Part shown: one piece after another, positions 35,632 to 47,785 of the stretch
How positions within the stretch are numbered: position 1 is the stretch's first letter
Layout of the letters: every line of letters begins with the position of its first letter
Assembly: GCA_014529385.2 (NCBI GenBank)
Contig: CM043947.1
Location: 117,538,087 to 117,602,086, forward strand
Reading direction: 5' to 3'
DNA from: Adiantum capillus-veneris
Lineage: Eukaryota > Streptophyta > Polypodiopsida > Polypodiales > Pteridaceae
Length of the DNA stretch: 64,000 nucleotides
Notes under the pieces: generated by a model
What the model was told of the DNA's origin: nothing
The model's input: the letters and a program-made list of their open reading frames with translations, nothing else
Databases searched by the model: none
Made by a program: the position numbers and the translations under genes

Positions 35632-36110
35632 TAGGAATGAGAATTTTATTGATGGGGGTGATTGAGGGGGAAGGTGGGGGTAATGGGGTTGGTGGACTTC
35701 TACTTGGCACGAAGGGTTGACGCTTCTTGTGGTAGTAGTTTAGAGGACTTAGTAGTGGGCTTTGTCGCTCTTTTGACTGCCTTGTATGTGTCATACAGTA
35801 ACCAGAAGCCCACCCAAGCCTTGGGCACGAATATCTGTAACTTATTGGACATTGGCCCAAATGCCACTAGACCAAGGAGAGTGACTGGACCACTTGGCTA
35901 GACCTGGACGAGAGAGAACTAGACTAGGTCGAGAGACTACTATTAGGATGAGAGACTAGACCAACAGGTCTAGACTAAGCGGGACAAGGTGAAACTAGAA
36001 TGGACCAAGCTGAAGAAACCCAACCCAGTCGAAACCAAGAGACAAAAATAGAGAGGTGAAACCCAACAGCTCCTCGACTGCGCTTCCCACGGAGTGAGAT
36101 TTTAGTTGAG

Positions 36111-36130
36111 GTCCCACCGGGCGTGCCAAA
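36111..36130 (-). promoter_or_regulatory. primer binding site of third-lineage Gypsy
   Basis: The minus strand reads TTTGGCACGCCCGGTGGGAC next to an LTR-like end (CTCA). This resembles primer sites of some plant Gypsy elements; the tRNA was not assigned. Confidence 0.55.
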
Positions 36131-36131
36131 T

Positions 36132-37821
36132 ATGAGATCATCTGTAGCGGAGATAATGTGTCGTGCTCTCTATAGTGGGTGCTCCTCAGTGCAATGTGTG
36201 TGAGATCTCACTCCACAGAATGTAAATAGAGAAGAAAATGAACAACAAAGCAACAATAGCACTACTCATTAGTGAACCTGAACATCAACAACATGAACAT
36301 CGACTAACTCAAAGAAACCAATACAGACTCTGGCATAGCAGCACACTCAGCTACATCAGCTCAGATCTCATGGGTACAGTGGGGTGTCGAGGCTCAAGCG
36401 TGCATGGATGGTGTAGACATTCTGTGTATAACTCAAAATGATAGACTCCTAACCACACAAAGTAGATGATACAATAACGCCCAAATAGCTACGGATATAT
36501 ACAACCATCAATAGCCACCAAGGGATCACAAATATCCAATCGAGCTCCAAACTGTGGTCGCAAATTGTGGTCGTGGTGGTCTGCCCCCGGTGTCGGCTAT
36601 TAGAACACCACCCGTATGCCTGCCAGGTGTCACTGCCCAGGCAAAAGTCTGTCCACTGTGAACCCCATCCCAATTGCAACTAATTGTTTGTCCAGTGCCT
36701 TTGACACTATAGCCCTGCTACACTCCCCTTCCCCGCACGCACCACCACACACCGTGTACGCACGCATCCGTGCACACTTGCACTCACAAGCTATAGCTCC
36801 AACCCTACCTATCATGGATCTAAGAAAGTCTTTTGTTTTGTAGACCAATGCTAGTAAGAAGGCCACAAGTGCAGGTGTACTTTAAAATGGTAGATACATA
36901 GCTTGTAATAAACAAGAAGCTAGATAGAGCCCAATAATATTACTCAAAATTGTAGGACATCCTTGGGGGGGTCACTTAATATCTATGTGACTATCACGTG
37001 AGTGCATCAGAAGGGGTTATTAAATTTGTTTTTTCCTCACATTTTAAAATACAAAAGGGTATCGTAAAATGAAATTTGAAAAAAAATTACAGATTGAATA
37101 GAAAAAGAGTGTGTTTTATTTGTCAAAAATTCAAAGATAAAGAGTTTTAGAAATATTCCTCGAATGCACGCGATCTACATAATTTATGCATATGAGGGGG
37201 GGGGGGGGGGGGGGGCGAGGACATCATGCATGCACTATGTAAATAGTGAAATTATTTGTATGGCATAAGGTTTGAGATAGTGTTAACAATGTGAGCATTA
37301 AGTTGTTCACTTGCTTAGACTAATCTAAAAGGCTGCCAAGCCAAATCCTTCAAAAATATGATTGTACACTATAGTATCATTAAGGACTATACATTGTTTT
37401 AGGCAATGCATTGAGGCGCATGCTAGAGATAAATGCTCTTTCTTTCGTGAAAATTAAGAGTGAATTTTTTGGAATCTCTTTATAGTACAAGTGAGCATCA
37501 TCGATCATATAGTAGGTGTAGAGTCAAGTAAGAATAAGGCACCCTTCTCACTCTAGAAAGAGTGTGTAGCTTTCCTCTAGATAATTTGCAATAATGCAAA
37601 CTTTTCAAATCAAACATGGGTACTTTCTCTAGAAGGGGAGTGTATGTGTACCCTTGGACTTAAACCCTCAATTTGAATATAGTTGATCATCGTCATACCC
37701 AATAGTCAGATCGAGCAAGCTAGTTGAGGATAGACTAAGAGCTTGTTTCAATAAAAAGAGGACGTTGGGAGCATTACTTACCAAACTTCAAGTTTGCCTA
37801 AACTAGTTGTAAACATGTTTC
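36132..37821. other. probable LTR sequence then AT-rich spacer, no gene
   Basis: The left part should include the 5' LTR of the Gypsy fragment; its outer end was not found. A run of 20 G lies at 37196-37215. The short frames have no recognised domain. Confidence 0.45.
37196..37215 (+). repeat. poly-G run of 20
   Basis: Uninterrupted G tract in AT-rich surroundings. Confidence 0.95.
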
Positions 37822-38009
37822 TGTTGGGGTATAAAGCCCAATGTGGTCGCCTAGGTAAGTGGGCGGGCCGCCAGGTATGTACACATATTCTTTTGTAAAA
37901 ACCTAATAAGAACTCACTATTACACATTACAGTAGAGTGAGTTCACCATATCATCGTGCTCTTCTTCTCGCACTCTCTCTCGCGTCGCACTTCCGCTCAT
38001 ACTCCTTCA
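37822..38009 (+). repeat. 5' LTR of Copia 1
   Basis: TGTTGGGGTA to ACTCCTTCA, 188 bp. It lacks the left 4 bp of a small inverted repeat intact in the 3' LTR. Confidence 0.95.
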
Positions 38010-38011
38010 AC

Positions 38012-38023
38012 TGGTATCAGAGC
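38012..38023 (+). promoter_or_regulatory. primer binding site of Copia 1
   Basis: TGGTATCAGAGC, complementary to the 3' end of initiator Met tRNA. A leader of about 1.05 kb without a long ORF separates it from gag. Confidence 0.95.
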
Positions 38024-39076
38024 TCAGATCAAGGCTCGGGGCAGCATTTGCAGGTAGCCAGAGTCACCTGCTCAGATTGGAGTGAGATTTGACAGGCAAA
38101 GACACGGCCCCAAATCTTGTGGGATAGCCTGAAGGGTTTGGTGTTCTCAGAATTTCATTCTGAGGTCATCTCGGCCACCATTCGGCTTCGACAAAGTTCT
38201 GCGCAGGCCATTTTCGACTATGTGGTCTCGACGGGTGCAGATCTGACTCTGCAAATTTGGGGTTTTGGCCTACGACTGCAGGTGCTGAGGATATCGACAC
38301 TCCCAGAGTATTGATTTGTGGCTGTCTACACATCGAAGGACGGCTCACAGTTCTTGGAGGCGTGTCACATACGACACGGGCGTATCTACACACAGACTGT
38401 AGGCAACATCCACTAGTTTATCATGTAGCTTGTGTTTGATGCTTGATATTCCAGATTTCATCCTGACATTGCAGGTACTTCCACATGGGATGTATTGTCA
38501 GAGATGATGTATGTCTGTTGAGGGTTTGCTGGCTGTGAGTCACACAGCAAACAACCGCCGCAACGGTTACAACATATAGTGGGAAATTTGTGGATGTATC
38601 ACTTTGTGGGAAGTCTATGTATTGTCAGATTTATTGCAACCTTTGTTGAGGGTCGAGTGAGGTTTTATTGAGCTGGGGGATTCTCGAATGTTGAGATCCT
38701 TTCGGTGATACAGGTCTTGGAGCGATCCCTCGAGCACCCTTAGATAGGCAGCTAGGATGTATTGACTGTGAGTTAGACAGTTGGGATTGCATCTTTGCTT
38801 TACTGCCATTGAGGCATTGTCGCAGTCTATGCTTACAGGACAGTGACAGGACAGTGAGAGACAGTACAGGTGCATGACAGGTTTACCCGCAGCTTACAGT
38901 GTTAGAGAGACAGTGTTTTTTGAGTTGTTTTTTGGTCTGTTTTTTGAGTACACCAGAGCCATTTTACAAAAAGCTTTCTTGGTTCATTTGACAAGTTGAT
39001 ATTAGTTCAGAGGTCAGTTTACAGAGGAAACTCTGCCGAATATTTCCCAGAAAAGTAAACTACTGTGAAGGCAGCT

Positions 39077-42000
39077 ATGGCTGGATCACAGGACACTGCT
39101 CTTTACAATATCAAGAAGCTGGATGGAACCAATTTCCCATTGTGGAAGAAGTAGATTTGGCACGTGTTGGTACAAAAGAAGCAGATAAAACCTATAAAGC
39201 TCAAAGGGATAAAACCACAAGATGTGGACGAAGATGAATGAAGCGAAATGGATGAATTGACACTTTTTACCATTATGCTGACTTTGGCAGAAAGCGTTTA
39301 CTTCAATGTAGCAGACGAGATGTCGGCTTATGAAGCATGGACAAAGTTGAGTGATCTTTATGAGAAGCAGAGTGCATCTTCATAGGTATACTGGCTCAAG
39401 AAGCTTGTTGACTTGAAGATGAAAGAGGGGACACCTATGTCCAATCATCTGAATGAATTCAACACCATCTACAATTAGTTGTCAGCTCAAGGTGTCAAGT
39501 TTGATGAACATGTTAGAGCTATGTTCCTGTTGATCACATTGGCGGAAAGTTGGGATACTTTTTGCACAGCTTTGAGTAATTCTGCACCTCCAGATGGTTT
39601 GACCATAGCAGGTGTAGAAGGCAGTCTGCTTACTGAAGAAACCAATAGAAAGACAATGGACAAAGGCAAAGGAACATCCTTAGTTGTCAGGGGAAGGACC
39701 AAAGAAAAGTACAAAGGTGGAAAGAGGAATCAGTCTCATAGCAAGTCCCGCAGTGCTAAAGGCAAGAGTGACATAGAATGCTACCATTGTGGCAAGAAGG
39801 GTCACATGAAAAGAGACTGCAGAGACTGGAAAGTAGAAAAAGGCAAAGAGAAAGCTGAAGACCATGGTGAGAAGAACAAGTCCTCAGTGAAGATTCAAGA
39901 AATAAATGTGACAAACACTGTTGCAAGGATGACAGTTTAGTGTCAGGAGACATCTACTTCTTGAAGAATACAATGGACTCAACTCTTCTTACAGCATCTG
40001 ATGGAAATGCACTGAGTGACTGGATTATAGACTCAGGGGCATCACTTCATGTGTCTCCAAACAAGGAGTGGTTTACCTCTTATGTGACCACTAAAGATCA
40101 TGTTTGGCTAGGCAATGGGCAGACATGTGAGATCTTAGGTGTTGGAGATGTTCAATTGAAGTTTCAGAATGGCTCTTCTTTCACGCTGAAAAATGAGAGA
40201 CATGTTCCCACAATTACAAAAAGCTTGATCAACACAGGTTTACTTGATGATGCTGGCTACGTCACCACTTTTGGACAGAATATGTGGAAGATATCCAAGG
40301 GTTCTATGACAGTAGCACATGGAGTAAAGTCTGGAGGACTTTACATGATTTATGTATCAAATGTCTAAAAATGTAATCAATGTAACCGAGCAGCCGAACG
40401 TTTCTTTGTGGCATAGCCGGTTAGGACATATGTCCAAGAAGGGAATGGAAATCTTGTCTCGTTCTGGTTATTTGCCTGGCTTTTCATTTAATGATTTTGA
40501 ATTCTATGAACATTGTCTGTATGGTAAGCAAACACAGCAGCCACATAAGCATAGAAGCATTAGAAGAGATACACAGTTGGCACTTGTTCATAGTGATTTG
40601 TGTGGACCTATGCCTAACCTATCTCTAGGGGGAGCTTCTTACTTTATGACATTTATAGATGATTACTCGAGGAAAGTATGGGTTTACTTTCTTAAGCACA
40701 AGGATGAAGCGTTTACTGTTTTCAAAACGTTTGTGACACTTGTGGAGAATCAGAGTGGCAAGAAGTTTAAATGCTTACGCACTGACTATGGTGGAGAGTA
40801 TGTTTCAAAGGCCTTTCGGGACTTTTGTGAGTCAAAAGGTATAAAACGTGAACTTATTGCTCCTTACAATCCTCCTCAAAATGGTGTTGCTGAGAGGATG
40901 AATAGGACCATACAAGAGAAGGTCAGAAGTATGTTGTCTAATGCACAGCTACCAAATGGGTTTTGGGCTGAAGCTGTATCAATAGCTGTTCATCTTATGA
41001 ATAGATCTCCTAGCAAGGTTTTGCAGAAGGATTCAGTGCCAGAGATGGTATGGTCAGGCAAAATACCCTCATACAAGCATCTCAGAGTCTTTGGCTGTGA
41101 GGCATATACTCACGTTCCAAAGGAATTTAGGAACAAACTTGAGCCAACGAGTAGAAAGTGCATCTTTCTAGGCTATGGTAATTCCAGTGAGATGGGGTAC
41201 AGACTATGGGATCCCGAATCCATAAAGGTTATCCGCAGCAATGATGTTCACTTTAATGAATCAAAATATCATTCAAACCAGAGAGGGTTGAGGAGATTAG
41301 AAGAGTTGTCTTCCAAGAAGATGGACCTGCACGTGCAAGACAAAATGTCAGGGCTCAAGAGAAGCAAGGACATGATAGATTGGAACCACAGGTTGTGGCT
41401 GAGCCTGAGCCACCTATTTTGCATAGATCTGGATGTATCACGCGACCTCCTGATCGGTTTGTTCCATCTATGAACTATGTCATGCTGACTGATTGCAATG
41501 AGCCTTCATGTTACAAGGAAGCAATGCAGATGAAGGACTTCGGGAATTGGCAATTGGCCATGCAGCCAGAGATGACAGCTCTGCATAAAAACCAGACATG
41601 GAAGCTAGTTAAATTACCACAGGGCAAAAAGGCTCTACCTTGTAAATGGGTTTATAGGTATAAGATCACCGCTCATGATAGTCAGCCAACGTACAAAGCA
41701 AGGCTTGTTGCCAAGGGCTTTAAGCAAGAACAAGGCATTGACTTTGATGAAGTCTTCTCTCCGGTGGTCAAGATGACTACATTGAGATGCTTTCTTGCAT
41801 TGGTTGCCATATTAGATTTGGTGTTGCACCAAATGGATGTCAAGACAGCGTTCTTGCATGGTGATTTAGATGTGGAAATTTACATGCAGCAGCCAGAAGG
41901 GTTTGTTGAGAAAGGCAAGGAAGATTTGGTATGCCAGTTGTTAAAGAGTCTTTATGGCTTAAAACAATCACCGAGGGCATGGTACCATAAGTTCCACAAG

Positions 42001-43037
42001 TTTATGCTTTCTCAAGGCTACAAACGTAGTGAGTTCGATCACTGTCTATATACAAAGAAGGCTAAGGATGGCAGTTGGATGATCCTTATTTTGTATGTGG
42101 ATGACATGTTAATTGTTGGCAAGCATTTGGAAGAAATTTCAGCTTTGAAGTCAAAGATGGCAAAATCATTTGACATGAAAGACATGGGTGAGGCAAGTCA
42201 TATACTTGGTATGCGCATTGAGAGAGACAGATCAAAGAAGTTGATTTGGTTATCTCAAACATAGTATATTGACAAGGTTTTGCAACGTTTCAATATGGAG
42301 AAGGGAAAGGCATTGAGTGTTCCATTGCCACCATATGTGAAACTTAGCAAACAAGATTGTCCTGTGTCTCAGGAAGAACAGGCTGAAATGGATAAGATTC
42401 CATATGCATATGCAATGGGCAGTTTGATGTATGCAATGATTGCTACTCGCGCAGACATTGCATTTGCAGTGGGAGTAGTAAGTCGATACATGTCAAACCC
42501 AGGCAAGAAACATTGGGAGGCAGTGAAAAGAATATTGAGATACGTGAAAGCTACAAAGAGTATGTGTATATGCTATGGGAGTCAGGAGCTAAGTTAAAGG
42601 GTTTTACAGACTCAGATTATGCAGGTGACTTAGACAACCGAAGGTCTACGTCAGGGTATCTCTTTACATTGGCTGGTGGAGCAGTATCATGGCGTTCTAG
42701 ATTACAAGATTGTGTTCCTCAGTCTACTACAGAGGCTGAATATGTTGCAGCATCAGAGGCATGCAAAGAATCAATTTGGCTTAATCGACTAGTAACAGAT
42801 TTGGGAATCAAAGAAGAGATGCATGTGTTATATTGTGATAGTCAGAGTGCTATACACTTGGCTCGCAATCCAGTTTATCACTCAAAGACAAAGCACGTGG
42901 ATGTGAAGTATCATTTCATCAGGGAAATGCTCGATGATAAGGAAATTCATCTTGTCAAAGTTCACACCACAGAAAATCCTGCTGATCTACTTACAAAAGG
43001 ACTTCCCTCAGAGAGCTTTGCGCATTTTCACAAGTAG
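39077..43037 (+). pseudogene. Copia 1 gag-pol polyprotein, disabled
   Basis: Starts MAGSQDTALYNIKKLDGTNF at 39077. Gag has stops at 39152, 39239, 39383 and 39476 (TAG, TGA, TAG, TAG). A zinc knuckle CYHCGKKGHMKRDC lies near 39780. Frame changes near 39935, 40360, 41370 and 42590 follow. Protease: WIIDSGASLHVSPNKEW. Integrase: LWHSRLGHMSKKG, then FEFYEHCLYGKQ where one zinc-binding cysteine is tyrosine; the catalytic residues DLCGPM, TDYGGEY and NGVAERMNR are kept. RT: KTAFLHGDLDVEIYM and LYVDDM; a TAG at 42262. RNase H: TDSDYAGDLDNRRSTSGY, DSQSAIHLARNP. This element needs at least nine repairs to encode a polyprotein, so it is defunct. Confidence 0.93.
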
Positions 43038-43130
43038 TTAGGTGTAGGGTAGTACATCACTTCTCTACATCTCTTGTATATTAGCTTGTATAGTAGCTTC
43101 TCTCACACTTAAAGTACCACATTGGACTTT

Positions 43131-43140
43131 AAGTGGGAGG
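43131..43140 (+). promoter_or_regulatory. polypurine tract of Copia 1
   Basis: AAGTGGGAGG just before the 3' LTR. Confidence 0.85.
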
Positions 43141-43141
43141 T

Positions 43142-43333
43142 TGTTGGGGTATAAAGCCCAATGTGGTCGCCTAGGTAAGTGGGCGGGCCGCCAGGTATGT
43201 ACACATATTCTTTTGTAAAAAGCTAATAAGAACTCAATATGCTCTACACATTACAGTAGAGCGAGTTCACCATATCGTCGTGCTCTTCTTCTCGCACTCT
43301 CTCTCGCGTCGCACTTCCCCTCGTACTCCTTCA
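43142..43333 (+). repeat. 3' LTR of Copia 1
   Basis: 192 bp. It contains GCTCTAC-ACATTACA-GTAGAGC, a perfect 7-bp inverted repeat. Confidence 0.95.
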
Positions 43334-46300
43334 ATTTCTACTAGATTTAGTCCCTTTATCTCATGTATTGATTATTGCATGGCTCAGAGATTGAACAAAA
43401 GCTTACATGGCTCAGAGGCAAAAAGCACATAACCTTTGAAGGAACCGCCTCACAATAGAAAGACTGATGTTAAGTGTATCTTTGTACAAAAATAAAGGGT
43501 GGCGTTGAAAGCTTGTGGGTGGGAGGTGAAAACTAAGGGTGTTAATTCTTGTAGGACTATTTGGAGGTGGGTGCTATTTGCACATGAGCACAAGAGGTCT
43601 GTTATAGTTAATGGTGCAAGTATCCAAGGGAGAGAGAATATTTTGGTGCAAGAGGCAAGAAAAGAGAGTGCAAGTGGTAGGAAATGGAGGCCTTGGCTCA
43701 AAGACTCTCAAGGTGTACCTGGCGAGAGTGAAAGAGCTAAAGAGATTGCACGATGGCAATGGGTGAAGGTTCGGGAACTTGCAGGCTCAAAAAACTTTGA
43801 GAGCTTAGCATTTTAAAGAGAAAAGTCTCTTAAGTTATAAGAGAGAGAATTAAACGAGTCCATAGAAGAGATCAAAGCTCCGTGAATCCATTCTAAGAGG
43901 AAAATCTACTCAAGATCTCAAAGATCATATATAAGTGGATAAGTGGCTTAGACATGGATTAGACAATATTAGCCACGTGATAAATAGGATGAAATGAAAG
44001 TAAAATAGATACGTTAAGCTAACTCTTGAAAACGATATGAATAATGAAGTTAGAATTATTCATAAAATATGGAGTCTACCCAATGGGATAACAGATTACT
44101 ATGCCAGTAAATAGGATAAGATGAAAGTAAAATAGATACCATTAAGCTATGTAGATCTTCCTGATAGAAAATAATTACTAACTCTTGAAAATGATATAAA
44201 TGATGAATGTAGCTTTGATGGACAGGATTTGGAGTGTGTTGTATAACAAGGAGTGAGTAGAGCTAGGCTCTACATATACAAGAGGGAGCCTCTAATAATA
44301 GGCCACCTAAGTATGGATAGAGTAATAGGCTTATGACTATTTTATACCCAATTTAGAGTGGCTTTAAGGAGGCCTATTACCAACAACCATGACATGCGAA
44401 CACGTAATCGAGTCCACCGAAGCAAGGTTTGGTTAAGTGGAACGATATACCTTAGGAAGGTTCCTCTTGGGAAACATTAGAGGAAATTTTCCGTGGTTTC
44501 CAATTCCTAGATATGCATGTGGACGGCTACCCTACATAAGGAGATTGTGGGGTGGATATTTAGTGCAATTTCATCTTGTTTAGAGCATGTGTGGTTGTGG
44601 GGTAAAATGGAATCTAGCTTCTATCGTGATCGATAACCTTGATTGCTCTCAGTTGAGAGTCAATTTCAAACACGATGTTCTTGGAGAATAATTAGGAAGA
44701 GAATGGGATCTGGAGGATCTTTTTATTTGGTCAAACAAGAAGTATTAAAGTAATCAATTGCAACTTTGAATGCAAATGGAAAAAAAAGTCTAGTTAGCTT
44801 GAATTATAGTTTCCCCTCCAAAATGACTTTTGAAATCTAGATAGAGACATATATCATGTAATATATCTACGCAAGACCTCGACATGCGAATTCTATATCT
44901 ATTATTTTTATCTCAAATAGGGGGTTGTATGCAGAGGTTATAAAAGGCCAAAAATCATAAAAATGTTGGCATTCTTTATTGGGCAAAAAACTGTATCTTT
45001 TGACCTGTCACACCTCTCTTACAAACCCAACTTTCTTGTACTCATGGCACATAACTATTTGTCCAAATTCTGATCACTTATATAATCTCATAGCACATTG
45101 AGAGGCCCTCCTAGACCCAATCCTCTTACTAATGTACCATAGTTGATGTTTTTGGGAGTTTGGTAAAGGGCTTCTTAGACTCCATCCTCTTGCTAATGTA
45201 CCACAATTGATGTTTCTTGGATTTGATAAAGCTACTTTAGGGTCAAAATTGATAGACAATTTTGAGTGGCAGTGGGAGGGCCCAAAAGGCAAGTTTTTTT
45301 TTCTCGTCATGCTAAGAAGTTGGCCATTTCTTGTGCAATTCTTAATACTCAACCACGACACAAATATACATTCAGAAGAACATGCACTTATGGTTGAGGA
45401 GAAATTTAACTCCAATAAGGATGAACAATATGATCTACTTAATGACTGTGGCATCCATGTGAGTTGATCTAGAGAAGTTTAGGGGTTCGGGCTTCTCTCC
45501 AATGGCAAGCACCCATGCTTGCATTTAGAAGGCATGTGGAATTGTACAAGACACTAACATGGGTGTAAAAATGTGCTTGAAAGAAGCCAAGACGTAGATG
45601 TTGGGTTGATACAAGGGCACATGTACATTAATTTTATTGTTGGGAATACCTAGCATCTGCAAAGAAGACAGAGCTTTGCCAACATTCTATGAAGTTAGCC
45701 ATCACTTGTGTGATCATCAATACACCACCAAGAATAGATATATGCATTCAAAAGAACATACACGTATGCGGGGATTGTCTTAATAATGTGTAGGAATGAT
45801 GTAGCTATTGACATGCCATTTGTCTTAATGAGTAATTTGATAGATCTGCTGGCAGGCAAGAGGCATAAAACATTGAAAACACTTGTTCATTTAAAACTAC
45901 AACCACATTGGACTTCACCAATAATGCCGTAAAAACACAAATTAGTTGTAACTACACTACATTTCCTAAAATGCTACTAATTTTTTTTCAAAAAAATGCT
46001 ACACTTCAACAAAACTTCAAGATTCAAATAATCAACACAAAAAAGTACCCAAAATTTGAGCCAAAAAGAAAAAATAATCTTCATTGAAAATGTTCCCAAT
46101 GCCAAATCGCATACAATTAGAGACCTTGAGTCGCTTGAGACGAACCACCAAATTTTTCAAGTAAAACTTTCACAATCTATTAGTCAAGATGACCTGATTT
46201 TGAAAGTTAAACCCATAAACGAGGACCGTCGTGAGCTCTACCTTATGTGGCCTCGATTGTGTTGCCTCCACCATCATTAGACCCTAATATGTTCCCTTTG

Positions 46301-47104
46301 TAGATGACCTTGCTTTGATTTTTGCGCATTGAATTTTGTGCCACCTATAAGTAATCAAGTGTTGCTCACACAGCCCTGCTTGACTTGCCCTATTGAGTCT
46401 AAATTTTGCAACTGCCATATTCAACAAATTGAGCCCTCTATTTCTTGGTAACCAATGAGCTCCATGGATTCCGTCTTGAGTGGGAAGCTCCTCCAGCACG
46501 TGGTGTGCTTTTCCATAGCTCCACACTTAGCATGCATGCCCACTAAAGCTTTTACCAGCTACCCTTGTCTAGCCCCCCCCCTTCGTCCCAATTTTGCAAT
46601 GTGACCTTCTACTTTCTATGGAAGGTCTAACCTAAAACCTTTTTTTTTTTTCATGAAGGGTATTTTTTGAAATTTGCCCTTCAAATGATGCATATATTTT
46701 CTCATGCTTTTAAAGACAAAATCTCCAAATCTACACTTAATTATTCAACACAAAAATGTGTCGTCACATAGACAAAAGTGTAACCTTGGGAATTTGGCCT
46801 GCAACATCTAGCTCTAATAAGAAATCATCATATTATACTTATGACTATATAATATGCATGTATATGTATCCATTTTTTCAATAAAATAAAGCGCCCTTCA
46901 AGGGCAATATTTTCTTTGGTCAGTCCTTCCACAAGAAAGGAAAATTTTTACATTAGTCCTTCGTAGGAAATCCTTGAAAATTTTCCACTTCTCTTTTCAA
47001 TGGAAATTGATAAATAGTTATTTATTGCAGCTAATAGGTGGAAAAAGCATAAGTGAACTATAGACTATGTGAAAGAATAGCAAGATTATGGTACTCTTTA
47101 TGAG
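43334..47104. other. no gene recognised between the two Copia elements
   Basis: AT-rich spacer of about 3.8 kb. A plus frame at 43499-43816 (105 codons) shows no known domain. Imperfect direct repeats lie at 43980-44062 versus 44104-44215 (GAAAGTAAAATAGATAC, CTCTTGAAAA) and at 45099-45160 versus 45170-45235 (CCTCTT.CTAATGTACCA). No RNA gene was seen. Confidence 0.5.
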
Positions 47105-47109
47105 CTATG

Positions 47110-47386
47110 TGTAGACATGTAGTAGTGTTAGTGTGTATACGCGCTTCACCAGGGGAACTTTTCTCCCACTGGGTTTTTCCCCCTGGACATCCGGTGTGAA
47201 AGGACACCTTATCTCTTAGGGTTTCATATAAGCTTTGTTGCTCTGAGTTTGTATACATTATTATTCCAATACAGAGAGAGAGACTACAGAGATCTCGTAC
47301 ACAAGCTCTGTGTCTTCTCCTTCTCCATCTTCTTCCTACTCTGAGTTGCTGTCTTCCTTCTGTTTTCTGTTTCATCATCTTCAACA
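47110..47386 (+). repeat. 5' LTR of Copia 2
   Basis: TGTAGACATG to CATCTTCAACA, 277 bp. Confidence 0.97.
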
Positions 47387-47388
47387 AT

Positions 47389-47400
47389 TGGTATCAGAGC
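47389..47400 (+). promoter_or_regulatory. primer binding site of Copia 2
   Basis: TGGTATCAGAGC, two bases inside the 5' LTR. Confidence 0.95.
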
Positions 47401-47785
47401 GAGGTGATTTCCAGAGCCTCTACTTGCGTTTTCGCGTCCGCGCGCGCAATCGCAGTTTTCAGGTAGTTTTCTGAAAATTTGCTTGTGGGAGCATCCTCGA
47501 CGTTCCGGGAGTATTCTGAGTAGGCGACCTGGGGCTTTACCCCCCTTTCGAAGCCGTTCGAGCCCTCAGAATTTTGTTCTGAGCAGCGTAGCAGAAGTTA
47601 CTTTTCGGAGGCGTTTAGATCAAGAGGGTGTGCTTTTTGACAGATTTTCTTCAGGTAAACAGTTCTTTTGGAAAGCAGCTCGTCTTAGCTTTGTGCTGAG
47701 ATTTTGTGTAGAGTTTTGCTTGCATTGGAGAGGAGATTTGTGAATCTCTTGGAGGTTCTTTTGCTCTCTTGTGTGCATCTACAGT

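Larger units (their letters stand above)
33050..36131 (-). mobile_element. Ty3/Gypsy gag-protease fragment, third lineage
   Basis: Minus-strand fragment with primer site (36111-36130), a proline-rich gag N-terminus near 35860-35650, gag core, two zinc knuckles and a protease. The gag differs from the family at 8891-25172. RT and integrase are not found to the left, where the sequence turns into a G-rich repeat. A 5' LTR should start at 36132 going right; no partner LTR was found. Confidence 0.7.
37822..43333 (+). mobile_element. Copia LTR retrotransposon 1, complete structure
   Basis: 5.5-kb element with very short LTRs (188 and 192 bp) that differ by six substitutions and one 4-bp indel (about 3%). 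The order gag, protease, integrase, RT, RNase H is diagnostic of Copia. The primer site is at 38012-38023 and the purine tract AAGTGGGAGG at 43131-43140. The flanks GTTTC (37817-37821) and ATTTC (43334-43338) look like a target duplication with one mismatch. The coding region is disabled. Confidence 0.95.

Noticed and set aside
43499-43816. 105-codon plus frame as a host gene
   Set aside because: No recognised domain, no start context or partner exon, and it lies in repeat-like spacer.
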